Part shown: piece after piece, positions 51,539 through 63,138 of the stretch
Position numbering within the stretch: the first letter of the stretch is position 1
Layout: the number at the start of each line of letters is the position of its first letter
Assembly (NCBI RefSeq): GCF_011326725.1
Contig: NZ_JAANCO010000001.1
Span: 1,711,115-1,775,114 of the forward strand
Source of the DNA: Microbacterium excoecariae
Lineage (GTDB): Bacteria; Actinomycetota; Actinomycetes; Actinomycetales; Microbacteriaceae
Length of the DNA: 64,000 nt
Reading direction: 5' to 3'
The notes under the pieces: generated by a model
What the model was told of the DNA's origin: nothing
Database searches by the model: none
What the model saw: only the letters and a program-made list of their open reading frames with translations
Program-made: the position numbers and the translations under genes

Positions 51539-52789
51539 ATGGGACCGAGCACTCGGAGCGCCCAAAGGCGCACCGCCCGATCGAGGAGAACAGTCATCGC
51601 CTATCGCGTCATCGACACCGTCGCCGGCCTGGAGGCCGCGTGCGCCGCTCTGCAGTCCGGCACGGGCCCGGTCGCCGTGGACGTGGAGCGTGCCTCCGGG
51701 TTCCGCTACAGCGCCAAGGCGTACCTCGTCCAGGTCTTTCGGCGCGGGGCGGGCGTCTTCCTGTTTGACCCGCCCGCGATCGGCGACATGTCGCCGCTGC
51801 AGCGGGCCATCGGGGACGCCGAGTGGGTGTTTCATGCCGCGAGCCAGGACCTGCCGTCGCTGAACGAGCTAGGGCTCATGCCTCCCACCATCTTCGACAC
51901 GGAGCTGTCGGCCAGGCTCCTCGGGTGGCCGCGGGTGGGCCTGGGCGCCGTCGTCGAACGCACGCTCGGGATCGTCCTGAAGAAGGAGCACTCGGCCGCC
52001 GACTGGTCGACCAGGCCCCTGCCGCAGGACTGGCTGGAGTACGCCGCGCTCGACGTGGAACACCTCGTGGACGTGCGCGACATCGTGGCCGAGGAGCTCG
52101 ACGCGACCGGCAAGCGCGAGTGGGCCGAGGAAGAGTTCGAGGAGGTCCGCACCCGGGCCCCGAAGCCGCTGCCCGCCGAGCCGTGGCGCCGCGTCACGGG
52201 CGTCTCCCGCCTGCGTGGGCGCCGCAACCTCGCGATCGCGCGCGCGCTGTGGCTCGCGCGGGATCGGGTCGCGCGGGAGCGGGACGTGGCGCCGGGACGC
52301 CTCTTCCCCGACCGCTCCCTTCTCGCGGCTGTCGCCGCGCAGCCGTCGTCGCAGGGCGCGCTCTCCGGCGTGAAGGCGTTCACGGGGCGGGCGAGCCGCA
52401 CCGATCTGGCCGTGTGGTGGGCGGCCTTCGAGGAGGGGCGGACCACGACCGATCTTCCGGCGGAGCGGGTCCCGAGCGACGCACTTCCGCCCGTCAAAGC
52501 GTGGGCGGGGCGGCGCCCCGAGGCGGACGCGCGCCTCAAGACCGCTCGCCCGGCCGTCGAGGCCCACGCCGAGTTCCTGTCGATCCCGACGGAAAACCTC
52601 CTCACCCCCGAGCTCCTGCGCCGCGTCGCGTGGGAGCCGCCGCAAGCGGCCTCCGCTGAGGCGATCGCTGCCGCGCTCGCGGCGCTGGGAGCGCGGCCAT
52701 GGCAGGTGGCGCAGGCCGCCCCGGTCATCGCACGCGCCTTTGTGCGAGCGGCGCAAGCCGAAACGGACGCGTCGGAGGCGGGTTCGTAG
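51539..52789 (+). CDS. rnd: Ribonuclease D (3'-5' exonuclease with HRDC domain)
   Basis: Trims the 3' ends of tRNA precursors and other RNAs. The DEDD exonuclease motifs are visible: VAVDVERASGFRY (DxE), FHAASQDLPSL (Exo II, Asp) and WLEYAALDVEHLVDV (Exo III, YxxxD). A HRDC domain follows (GVSRLRGRRNLAIARALWLARDRVARERDVAPGRLFPD). The start is unclear: ATG 51539 adds 19 Arg-rich residues unlike the family, while an AGGAGA site lies seven bases before an in-frame ATC at 51596, which begins the expected IAYRVIDTVAG. No ATG, GTG or TTG lies between. Confidence 0.88.
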   Translation: MGPSTRSAQRRTARSRRTVIAYRVIDTVAGLEAACAALQSGTGPVAVDVERASGFRYSAKAYLVQVFRRGAGVFLFDPPAIGDMSPLQRAIGDAEWVFHAASQDLPSLNELGLMPPTIFDTELSARLLGWPRVGLGAVVERTLGIVLKKEHSAADWSTRPLPQDWLEYAALDVEHLVDVRDIVAEELDATGKREWAEEEFEEVRTRAPKPLPAEPWRRVTGVSRLRGRRNLAIARALWLARDRVARERDVAPGRLFPDRSLLAAVAAQPSSQGALSGVKAFTGRASRTDLAVWWAAFEEGRTTTDLPAERVPSDALPPVKAWAGRRPEADARLKTARPAVEAHAEFLSIPTENLLTPELLRRVAWEPPQAASAEAIAAALAALGARPWQVAQAAPVIARAFVRAAQAETDASEAGS

Positions 52790-52866
52790 GAACACCCCAA
52801 CCACTTCGCCTCCGGGATGTGGGAACGCCATAGGCTGGCGACGCACACCAAACTTCAGGAGGCAAA

Positions 52867-54078
52867 GTGGCCCAGCTGACGGATGTCTATTTCGTCGACG
52901 GCGTACGCACCCCGTTCGGGCGCGCCGGCGAGAAGGGCATGTACGCGCACACTCGCGCGGATGACCTGGTCGTGGGAGCCCTCATCGGGCTCATGGAGCG
53001 CAACGCGCAGGTGCCGCCCGATCGCATCGACGACGTCGCGATCTCGGCGACCTCGCAGACCGGCGACCAGGGGCTCACCCTGGGACGCACCGCGGCGATG
53101 CTGGCCGGGCTGCCGCAGTCCGTGCCCGGGCTCGCCATCGAGCGCATGTGCGCCGGGGCGATGACGGCCGTGACGACGATGGGCGCCTCGATCGGGTACG
53201 GCATGTACGACCTCGCGATCGCGGGCGGTGTGGAGCACATGGGGCGCCACCCCATCGGCTCGAACGCAGACCCGAACCCGCGGTTCGTCGCCGAGCGGCT
53301 CGTGGATCCGCAGGCCCTCAACATGGGCGTGACGGCAGAACGGCTGCACGACCGGTTCCCGCAGCTCACGAAGGAGCGCGCCGATCGGTTCGGCATGCAG
53401 AGCCAGCAGAAGGTCCAGGCCGCCTACGACGTCGGCCACATCCAACCCGACCTCATCCCGGTCGCCGTGACGGACGCGGCCGGCGCGCAGGGCCTCGCCA
53501 CGGTGGACGAGGGGCGTCGCCCCGGCACGACCATGGCCGACCTGGCGGGCCTGAAGACGCCGTTCCGCCCGCACGGCCGGGTCACGGCGGGGACCTCCTC
53601 GCCCCTGACGGACGGCGCCACCGTGAGCCTCCTCGCCGGCGCGGATGCCGTCAAGGAGCTCGGCCTGCGCCCCAAGATGAAGATGGTGTCGTTCGGCTTC
53701 AGCGGTGTGCAGCCCGAGGTCATGGGCATCGGGCCGATCCCCTCGACCGAAAAGGCCCTCGCGAAGGCGGGCCTCACGATCGATGACATCGGCCTGTTCG
53801 AGCTCAACGAGGCCTTCGCCGTGCAGGTGCTGAGCTTCCTGGACCACTTCGGCATCGCGGACGACGACCCGCGCGTCAATCCGTGGGGCGGCGCGATCGC
53901 CCTCGGTCACCCGCTCGCGGCGAGCGGCGTGCGCCTCATGATCCAGCTCGCGGCGCAGTTCGCGCTGCGCCCCGACGTTCGCTATGGCCTGACGGCGATG
54001 TGCGTGGGGCTGGGACAGGGCGGAAGCGTGGTGTGGGAGAACCCTCACTACACCGGCAAGAAGGCGAAGAGGAAGTGA
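52867..54078 (+). CDS. fadA: Acetyl-CoA acyltransferase (thiolase)
   Basis: Last step of fatty-acid beta-oxidation: thiolytic cleavage of 3-ketoacyl-CoA. The 403-residue protein has the nucleophilic Cys95 in ERMCAGAMTAV, NEAFAVQ, the His of ALGHPLAASGVR and the second Cys in AMCVGLGQGGS. Start GTG 52867 follows a strong GGAGG site; TAGGCT at about 52832 is the likely -10. It is eight bases upstream of fadB, forming the beta-oxidation complex. Confidence 0.95.
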   Translation: MAQLTDVYFVDGVRTPFGRAGEKGMYAHTRADDLVVGALIGLMERNAQVPPDRIDDVAISATSQTGDQGLTLGRTAAMLAGLPQSVPGLAIERMCAGAMTAVTTMGASIGYGMYDLAIAGGVEHMGRHPIGSNADPNPRFVAERLVDPQALNMGVTAERLHDRFPQLTKERADRFGMQSQQKVQAAYDVGHIQPDLIPVAVTDAAGAQGLATVDEGRRPGTTMADLAGLKTPFRPHGRVTAGTSSPLTDGATVSLLAGADAVKELGLRPKMKMVSFGFSGVQPEVMGIGPIPSTEKALAKAGLTIDDIGLFELNEAFAVQVLSFLDHFGIADDDPRVNPWGGAIALGHPLAASGVRLMIQLAAQFALRPDVRYGLTAMCVGLGQGGSVVWENPHYTGKKAKRK

Positions 54079-54086
54079 CCGGCGAG

Positions 54087-56225
54087 ATGACCGACTACGA
54101 CGCGATCGACTTTTCCGGCCTGGAGGCCGCCTCGGCGGACGAGGTCATTACGCACGCCCTGGTGCGTGACGTTCCGCTCGCCAGCGGCCGCACGCTCGCC
54201 CTCATCACGCTCCACAACGGCCTCGACCACAAGCGCCCGAATACGATCGGGCCGCTCACCCTGCGCGAGCTGCACGACACGCTCGGCGGGCTCCGCGAGC
54301 GGGCGGAGCGCGGCGAGATCGACGCGGTCGGCATCACGGGCAAGCCGTACATCTTCGCGGCCGGAGCCGATCTCTCGCAGATCCAGGCGCTGACAGACCC
54401 CGAGAACGCGCTCCGGATCGCGCAGCGCGGACACCAGGTGCTCGGCCAGCTCGGGGCGCTGCCCGTCCCGACCTTCGCGTTCGTCAATGGGCTGGCGCTC
54501 GGCGGTGGCGTCGAGATCGCCCTGAACGCGACGTATCGCACGATCGACGCGTCCGCCGCGGCCATCGGACTCCCCGAGGTCTTCCTCGGGATTATTCCGG
54601 GCTGGGGCGGGTCGACGCTCCTGCCGAACCTCATCGGGATCGAAAACGCGCTCGAGGTCGTCGTCTCCAACCCCTTGAAGCAGAACCGCACGCTGAAGCC
54701 GCAGCAGGCTGCGGACATGGGGATGTTCGACGCCATCTTCTCCCCCGCCCGCTTCCTCGAGGATTCGCTGGCCTGGGCCGACGGCGTCCTCGGCGGCGAG
54801 ATCGTCGTGGAGCGCCCGCACGCGCCCGGCCGCATCGAGCGCGCGACGAAGTGGCCGATCGCGATCCGCGTCGCGCGCTCGACGCTGGAGCAGCGCATCG
54901 GGCTCGTCCCCCGCTCCCCGTATCGCGCGCTCGAGCTGCTCGAGAAAGCCGCGAAGGGCACGACCCAGGAGGGGTTCCAGCGAGAGGACGAGGCACTCGC
55001 CGACCTCATCACGGGCGATCAATTCGCCGCCTCGATGTACGCGTTCGACCTCGTGCAGAAGCGCGCCAAGCGCCCCGTGGGCGCTCCGGACGCCGCGCTC
55101 GCGCGGCCGGTCACGCGCGTCGGCGTCATCGGCGCGGGTCTCATGGCGAGCCAGTTCGCCCTCCTCTTCCTGCGGCGCCTCCAGGTCCCCGTAATCATCA
55201 CGGACGTCTCCGCCGAGCGGGTGGAGCGCGGGCTCGCAGGCATCCGCGAGGAGATCGGCGCGCTCCAGGCGAAGGGACGGCTCGACGAGGACACCGCCAA
55301 TCGCCTCCGCTCGCTCATCTCCGGCACGGTGGATACGGCGGACTTCGCGGGGTGCGACTTCGTCATCGAGGCCGTGTTCGAGGAGACGACGGTCAAGCAG
55401 CAGGTCTTCCGCGACGTCGAGCGCCACCTCGACCCCGAGGCGATTCTTGCGACGAACACCTCGTCGCTGTCCGTGCAAGAGATCGGGAGCGTGCTCGCGC
55501 ATCCCGAGCGTCTCGTGGGCTTCCACTTCTTCAACCCGGTCGCCGTGATGCCGCTCGTCGAGATCGTGCACACGCCCGACACCAGCCCGGCCGCGCTCTC
55601 GACCGCGTTCGTGACGGCGAAGGCGCTGAAGAAGAACGCGATCGGATCCGCCGACCGCCCGGGCTTCATCGTCAACCGGCTCCTCGCCAAGGTCATGGGC
55701 GAGGCGGCGCGCGCCGTCGACGAGGGCACGCCGCTGTCGGAGGTGGAGGGTGCCTTCGCCCCGCTCGGGCTTCCCATGGGTCCGTTCGAGCTCATCGACC
55801 TCGTCGGATGGAAGGTCGCGGCGCACGTGCAGGACACGATGGCCCGGCACTTCCCCGACCGGTTCCATGCGTCCGAGAACCTGCACCGCCTCGCCGACGT
55901 GACGGATCCGCTGGAGCGCGACCGGAAGGGCCGCGTGACGGGCTGGTCGAAGGCCGCCCGGCAGATGGTGCGCACCGCGTCGACACCCGCGCCGGCCGAG
56001 GAGATCCTCCGCCGCGTGCAGGACGAGCTGGCGCGCGAGATTCGGATCATGCTCGACGAGGGGGTCGTCCCGGAGGTGCAGGACATCGACCTCGCCCTCA
56101 TCCTCGGGGCCGGCTGGCCCTTCATCGACGGGGGCGCGACCCCCTACCTGGACCGGACCGGGGCATCGGATCGCGCGGCCGGGGGCACATTCCACACGCC
56201 CCCGATCCGCGGGCTGCGCGACTGA
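54087..56225 (+). CDS. fadB: 3-hydroxyacyl-CoA dehydrogenase / enoyl-CoA hydratase
   Basis: A 712-residue multifunctional beta-oxidation alpha subunit. The N-terminal crotonase domain (about residues 20-330) has GKPYIFAAGADLSQI and LALGGGVEIALNATYRTI with the catalytic Glu region GLPEVFLGIIPGWGGS. The dehydrogenase part starts at VGVIGAGLMASQFALLFL (NAD loop, about 350), with EAVFEETTVKQQVFRDVE, ATNTSSLSVQEIG and GFHFFNPVAVMPLVEIV. Both active centres look intact. Confidence 0.95.
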   Translation: MTDYDAIDFSGLEAASADEVITHALVRDVPLASGRTLALITLHNGLDHKRPNTIGPLTLRELHDTLGGLRERAERGEIDAVGITGKPYIFAAGADLSQIQALTDPENALRIAQRGHQVLGQLGALPVPTFAFVNGLALGGGVEIALNATYRTIDASAAAIGLPEVFLGIIPGWGGSTLLPNLIGIENALEVVVSNPLKQNRTLKPQQAADMGMFDAIFSPARFLEDSLAWADGVLGGEIVVERPHAPGRIERATKWPIAIRVARSTLEQRIGLVPRSPYRALELLEKAAKGTTQEGFQREDEALADLITGDQFAASMYAFDLVQKRAKRPVGAPDAALARPVTRVGVIGAGLMASQFALLFLRRLQVPVIITDVSAERVERGLAGIREEIGALQAKGRLDEDTANRLRSLISGTVDTADFAGCDFVIEAVFEETTVKQQVFRDVERHLDPEAILATNTSSLSVQEIGSVLAHPERLVGFHFFNPVAVMPLVEIVHTPDTSPAALSTAFVTAKALKKNAIGSADRPGFIVNRLLAKVMGEAARAVDEGTPLSEVEGAFAPLGLPMGPFELIDLVGWKVAAHVQDTMARHFPDRFHASENLHRLADVTDPLERDRKGRVTGWSKAARQMVRTASTPAPAEEILRRVQDELAREIRIMLDEGVVPEVQDIDLALILGAGWPFIDGGATPYLDRTGASDRAAGGTFHTPPIRGLRD

Positions 56226-56233
56226 GGCATCGC

Positions 56234-56273
56234 GCGAGGGGGCAGGAACCGGTTGCGGTTCCCGCCCCCTCGC
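56234..56273. terminator. Bidirectional terminator between fadB and dxs
   Basis: A long hairpin with arms GCGAGGGGGC(A)GGAACC / GGTTCCC(G)CCCCCTCGC around a six-base loop, separating two convergent genes. Confidence 0.75.
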
Positions 56274-56282
56274 ACGTGCGCG

Positions 56283-58238
56283 CTACCGGCCCGAGCGCCC
56301 CTGCTGCGACGGCGCCTCCACACGCGGGTCGCGCGAGCGGACGTCCTGGCGGGCGACGGGGACGCGCGTGCCCAGGACCTGCGCCACGACGTCCTGGGCG
56401 ATCCGCGCGGGCGTGAGGCCCGCGTCCTCGAGGATCTGGTCGCGCGAGGCGTGGTCGATGAACGCGTCGGGCAGGCCCAGCTCGTCGACGGCGGTGTCGA
56501 CGCCGGCCTCGCGGAGCACCTGGCGGATCCGCGTGCCGATGCCGCCGACGCGGATCCCGTCCTCGATCGTGATGACCAGGCGGTGGCGGGCGGCGAGGTC
56601 GACGAGTGAGGAGGCCACCGGGACGGCCCAGCGGGGGTCGACGACCGTCGCGCCGATCCCCTGCGCGCGCAGGCGCGCGGCCACGTCCAGCGCGAGGTGC
56701 GCGAACGGGCCGATGCCGACGAGGAGCACGTCCTCCGCGCCGTCCCGCGCGAGCACGTCGACGCCGTCGGCGGTGCGCTCCAGGGCCGGGATCGACTCGG
56801 GCACCTCGCCCTTCGGAAAGCGCACGACCGTCGGCGCGTCCGCGACGGCGACGGCCTCGTCCAGAGCCTCGCGCAGCCGCTCGGCGTCGCGTGGGGCCGC
56901 GATCCGCACGTGGGGAACGATGTGGAGCAACGCCAGGTCCCACATGCCGTGGTGGCTCGGGCCGTCGGGCCCCGTCACGCCCGAGCGATCGAGGACGAAC
57001 GTCACCCCCGCGCCGTGGAGCGCTACGTCCATGAGGACCTGATCGAAGGCGCGGTTGACAAACGTTGAGTACAGCGCCACGACGGGGTGCAGGCCCCCGT
57101 ACGCGAGGCCCGCCGCGGACGCGACGGCGTGCTGCTCGGCGATGCCCACGTCGTACACGCGCTCGGGGTAGCGCTCGGCGAACGGCGCGAGCCCCGTGGG
57201 GCGCAGCATGGCGGCCGTCATGGCGATGACGTCATCACGGCGCTCGCCGATCTCGACGAGGCGCTCCGCGAACACGTCGGTCCACCCGACGCCGCTGGAG
57301 CCCAGCGCCTCCCCCGTGATCGGATCGATCTTGCCCACCGCGTGGAACTGGTCGGCCTCGTCGAGGCGGGCCGGGTCGTATCCGCGCCCCTTCTCGGTGA
57401 TGGCGTGCACGATCACGGGCGCGCTGTACGACTTCGCGAGCTCGAGCGTCTCGATGAGCGTCGGGATGTCGTGCCCATCAACGGGCCCGAGGTATTTGAT
57501 GTCGAGCTGCGCGTAGAGCGCGGAGTTGTTCGTCAGCCGCGACAGGAATCCGTGCGTGCCCCCGCGGACGCCACGATACAGCGCGCGCCCCGCCTTGCCG
57601 AGCCGCCGCGCGAGCTTGCCGGACTTCGCGTCGAGGTCGCGGTATGTCGCCGCGGTGCGCACGCGGTTGAGGTACCGCGCCATGCCGCCGATCGTGGGCG
57701 CGTACGAGCGGCCGTTGTCGTTGACGACGATGACGAGGTTCCGGTCGTTGTCGTCGGTGATGTTGTTGAGCGCCTCCCACGTCATCCCGCCCGTGAGCGC
57801 GCCGTCGCCGACGACGGCCACGACATGCCGATCGCCGCGGCCCGTGCGCGAGAACGCGCGCGAGATGCCGTCGGCCCAGCTGAGAGAGCTCGAGGCGTGG
57901 GACGACTCGACGACGTCGTGCGGGCTCTCCGCGCGCTGCGGGTACCCGGCGAGGCCATCGCGCGTTCGCAGGCCGGCGAAGTCCTTGCGGCCCGTGAGCA
58001 GCTTGTGCACGTACGACTGGTGCCCCGTATCCCACACGATGGGATCCGACGGGGAGTCGAACACGCGATGCAACGCGATCGTCAGCTCGACGACGCCGAG
58101 GTTGGGGCCGAGGTGCCCGCCGGTGCGCGCCACGTTCTCGATCAGAAAGGTGCGCACCTCGGCGGCGAGGTCGCGCAGCTCGCGCGGAGACAGGCGCGCG
58201 AGGTCGTCCGGGCCGTCGATCCCATCCAGCAGACTCAT
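56283..58238 (-). CDS. dxs: 1-deoxy-D-xylulose-5-phosphate synthase
   Basis: First step of the MEP isoprenoid pathway, a thiamine-diphosphate enzyme condensing pyruvate and glyceraldehyde 3-phosphate. The 651-residue protein has GGHLGPNLGVVELTIALHRVF, the ThDP motif VGDGALTGGMTWEALNNI, ESSHASSSLSWADG, the catalytic Glu in YDVGIAEQHAVASAAGLA and VLDRSGVTGPDGPSHHGMWD. Start ATG 58238 is six bases after TAGTGT, so the mRNA is probably leaderless. Confidence 0.97.
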   Translation of the reverse strand: MSLLDGIDGPDDLARLSPRELRDLAAEVRTFLIENVARTGGHLGPNLGVVELTIALHRVFDSPSDPIVWDTGHQSYVHKLLTGRKDFAGLRTRDGLAGYPQRAESPHDVVESSHASSSLSWADGISRAFSRTGRGDRHVVAVVGDGALTGGMTWEALNNITDDNDRNLVIVVNDNGRSYAPTIGGMARYLNRVRTAATYRDLDAKSGKLARRLGKAGRALYRGVRGGTHGFLSRLTNNSALYAQLDIKYLGPVDGHDIPTLIETLELAKSYSAPVIVHAITEKGRGYDPARLDEADQFHAVGKIDPITGEALGSSGVGWTDVFAERLVEIGERRDDVIAMTAAMLRPTGLAPFAERYPERVYDVGIAEQHAVASAAGLAYGGLHPVVALYSTFVNRAFDQVLMDVALHGAGVTFVLDRSGVTGPDGPSHHGMWDLALLHIVPHVRIAAPRDAERLREALDEAVAVADAPTVVRFPKGEVPESIPALERTADGVDVLARDGAEDVLLVGIGPFAHLALDVAARLRAQGIGATVVDPRWAVPVASSLVDLAARHRLVITIEDGIRVGGIGTRIRQVLREAGVDTAVDELGLPDAFIDHASRDQILEDAGLTPARIAQDVVAQVLGTRVPVARQDVRSRDPRVEAPSQQGRSGR

Positions 58239-58244
58239 GCCTCG

Positions 58245-58250
58245 ACACTA
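58245..58250 (-). promoter_or_regulatory. -10 element of a leaderless dxs promoter
   Basis: TAGTGT on the minus strand, six bases (CGAGGC), then ATG 58238. It lies just downstream of the acnA terminator. Confidence 0.45.
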
Positions 58251-58278
58251 CGCGTTCGCACTGGGAGATACAGCAAAC

Positions 58279-58316
58279 GCCGCGGCCGGGCGCCCTTTCG
58301 GGGCCCGGCCGCGGCG
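58279..58316 (-). terminator. Terminator after acnA
   Basis: A large GC-rich hairpin with 14-base arms (CGCCGCGGCCGGGC / GCCCGGCCGCGGCG), followed on the minus strand by TTTGC. Confidence 0.75.
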
Positions 58317-58331
58317 CAACGCGGGTTCGGC

Positions 58332-61139
<2,808 letters not shown>

Positions 61140-61261
61140 GGTTGTCTCCTCCTGGTCGACCGCGGCATTGCGCCTCCCATATTGCTCCCCCCTCGCGCGC
61201 ACGGCTACCAAGGCCGTCCTAACACGGGAGCGCGGGGAGACGGTTCGGGCCCGTCGGCGCA

Positions 61262-61285
61262 ATTTATCTTGATGTCAAGATAAAT
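61262..61285. promoter_or_regulatory. Perfect palindromic operator upstream of acnA
   Basis: Two 11-base arms, ATTTATCTTGA and TCAAGATAAAT, around TG: an AT-rich island in GC-rich DNA, 123 bases upstream of the acnA start. The core TCTTGATGTCAAGA has the form of a MarR-family operator; the MarR protein TamR is known to control aconitase in Streptomyces, which makes a TamR-like regulator a candidate. No such gene is in the window. Confidence 0.7.
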
Positions 61286-61317
61286 CGTACACGACGGACC
61301 GAATCCGTCCGGCCGCC

Positions 61318-62067
61318 TCAGGAGGTGGGCGTGTCGGCGCGCGCGCCTCCCCCGCCGCGCGGGTACAGCGCGCGAACGGACAGCCAGGTGACCGCGACGA
61401 GCGGCGCGAACAGCGGAATACCCATCACGAGCTTCACCATGCCGAGCGTCTGGACATCGACGCCCGCGAGCCACATCGGGAACTGCACGGCGAAGCGACC
61501 GAAGAACAGCGCCGCCCACATGATCGCGAGCCACCGGAACGCCCGCCGCTTGCGGCGATCGCGCCGCCAGGCCGTGCCCTCGTCCATGAGGAATCCCACC
61601 GCGAGGCCGATGAGCGACCAGCGCGCGAGCGCGGAGATGAGGAACGCGGATCCGTAGAGGATGTTCGTCACGAAGCCGGGGATGAAGTTGTCCTCGGCGC
61701 GGCCCGTGAAGAGAACGAGCGCGCCCGCGACGCCGACGGCGATAAGGCCGCCGAGCGCGGCGGAGGGCGGCTGCCGCTGCGCGAGCCGAATGACGGTGAA
61801 CACGGCCGCCGCACCCACGGAGCACCCGACGGCGAGCCAGAGCTGGTCGCGCCACACCGTGAGGCTGACGAGGAACACCACGAGCGGCACAACCGACTCG
61901 AATATGCCCCGCACGCCTCCCATGGCCGCCCACACGACGTGGCCGGTCGACGCGGACGTCGCCGGATCCAGGCCCGCGCGGCGCGCCGCCCCGCCGAGCG
62001 CCGCGCTGATCGCGGACGGCGCCGCGTGCTCGTCCTCGGGCCGCTCCGGCTCCGCCTGGCGCATCAC
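61318..62067 (-). CDS. DUF3159 membrane protein
   Basis: A roughly 249-residue integral membrane protein, with six or so segments between residues 55 and 235 (GIFESVVPLVVFLVSLTVW, LWLAVGCSVGAAAVFTVI, GLIAVGVAGALVLFTG, YGSAFLISALARWSLIGLAVGFL, IMWAALFFGRFAVQFPMWLAG). Its function is unknown. It starts at GTG 62067 (overlapping the DUF3710 stop) or ATG 62064. Neighbourhood dut-DUF3710-DUF3159 is conserved across actinobacteria. Confidence 0.83.
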   Translation of the reverse strand: MMRQAEPERPEDEHAAPSAISAALGGAARRAGLDPATSASTGHVVWAAMGGVRGIFESVVPLVVFLVSLTVWRDQLWLAVGCSVGAAAVFTVIRLAQRQPPSAALGGLIAVGVAGALVLFTGRAEDNFIPGFVTNILYGSAFLISALARWSLIGLAVGFLMDEGTAWRRDRRKRRAFRWLAIMWAALFFGRFAVQFPMWLAGVDVQTLGMVKLVMGIPLFAPLVAVTWLSVRALYPRGGGGARADTPTS

Positions 62068-62657
62068 GAACCGGGGGTCGACGGCATCGAGAGCGGGATC
62101 AGGTCGCGCGGCGGCATGGGTGATCCGCCACGGACCACGACGATCGAGCGGAACAGGTCCTCAACCTCGGCCGCCGCCTCCGGGTCGCTCGCGGCCTTCC
62201 CGCCGATCACGCCGCGCAGGAACCAGCGCGGTCCATCTACGCCGACGAAGCGCGCCAGGCGACGCCCGGATCCCTCCGCCGGGCTCACGGGGACCTCGGC
62301 GAGAAGCTCCGGCCCGAGGGCGCCCTCGCGCTCCTCGACGCGCCCGCCCTGCTGGGACACCTGCGCGCGAATCTGGTCTCGGGTCTCGTGCCAGAGGCCG
62401 GCCGAACGCGGTGCGGCGAACGGCTGCACCTGCAGGGTGGAGTCGGCGTAGTCGAGCCCGACCGCGACGATGCGCTGGGTCTTCTCCTCGACCTCGAGGC
62501 GCAGGTTGAGACCCTCGCGCGGGAGGATCTTGATCCCGCCGAGATCGATGTAGGGACGAACCGGGTTCGCCTCCGACTCGTCGAAGGGGCCCGCCTGCGG
62601 GCGGTCCTCGGGGGCCGACTTGCGTGCGGAGGGAAGCTCCGCGGGGGAATCAGTCAT
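62064..62657 (-). CDS. DUF3710 family protein
   Basis: A 197-residue soluble protein: an N-terminal charged tail (about 1-35), NPVRPYIDLGGIKILPREGLNLRLEVEEKTQRIVAVGLDYADSTLQVQPFAAPRSAGLW and RFVGVDGPRWFLRGVIGG. Actinobacteria-specific (Rv2696c type), function unknown. Start ATG 62657 overlaps the end of dut by eight bases (ATGACTGA), indicating coupling; the longer open frame upstream is inside dut. Confidence 0.87.
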   Translation of the reverse strand: MTDSPAELPSARKSAPEDRPQAGPFDESEANPVRPYIDLGGIKILPREGLNLRLEVEEKTQRIVAVGLDYADSTLQVQPFAAPRSAGLWHETRDQIRAQVSQQGGRVEEREGALGPELLAEVPVSPAEGSGRRLARFVGVDGPRWFLRGVIGGKAASDPEAAAEVEDLFRSIVVVRGGSPMPPRDLIPLSMPSTPGS

Positions 62658-63126
62658 GGGGTGTCGTCTTCTCTGTCGTGTCGTGTGCGCGCGTGGCGTA
62701 GCCGGAGGATCCGAAACCGCCGACACCGCGCGAGGAGCCGTCGAGGTCGTGCACGGGGTGGAAGGTGGCGCGCGCGACGGGCATGACGACCAGCTGCGCG
62801 ATCCGGTCGCCCACCGCGATGTCGTAGGGCGCGTCGCGATCGGTGTTGATCAGTGCCACCTTGACCTCGCCGCGGTAGCCCGCGTCGACCACGCCAGGCG
62901 CGTTGACCACCGTGACGCCGTGGCGAGCGGCGAGCCCGCTCCGCGGCATGACAAACGCGGCGTAGCCGTCGGGCACGGCGATCCGCACACCCGTCGACAC
63001 GAGCGCACGCGAGCCCGGGGCGAGCGTGAGCCCCTCCGCCGCCACGAGGTCTGCCCCGGCGTCGCCCGAATGGGCGTAGCGGGGGATCTCGGATGCGACA
63101 ATGGGGACGTCTACACAATCACTCAC
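62650..63126 (-). CDS. dut: dUTP diphosphatase
   Basis: Hydrolyses dUTP to dUMP, keeping uracil out of DNA and feeding dTMP synthesis. The 158-residue trimer subunit has the five dUTPase motifs: AHSGDAGADLVA, MPRSGLAARHGV, NAPGVVDAGYRGEV, GDRIAQLVVMPV and the C-terminal GSSRGVGGFGSSGY arm. It starts at GTG 63126, six bases after TACCCT, so it is probably leaderless. It diverges from DUF3093 by 12 bases. Confidence 0.96.
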   Translation of the reverse strand: MSDCVDVPIVASEIPRYAHSGDAGADLVAAEGLTLAPGSRALVSTGVRIAVPDGYAAFVMPRSGLAARHGVTVVNAPGVVDAGYRGEVKVALINTDRDAPYDIAVGDRIAQLVVMPVARATFHPVHDLDGSSRGVGGFGSSGYATRAHDTTEKTTPHD

Positions 63127-63132
63127 GCATCG

Positions 63133-63138
63133 AGGGTA
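63133..63138 (-). promoter_or_regulatory. -10 element of a leaderless dut promoter
   Basis: TACCCT on the minus strand, six bases (CGATGC), then GTG 63126. The same bases read AGGGTA on the plus strand directly before the DUF3093 start. Confidence 0.4.
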
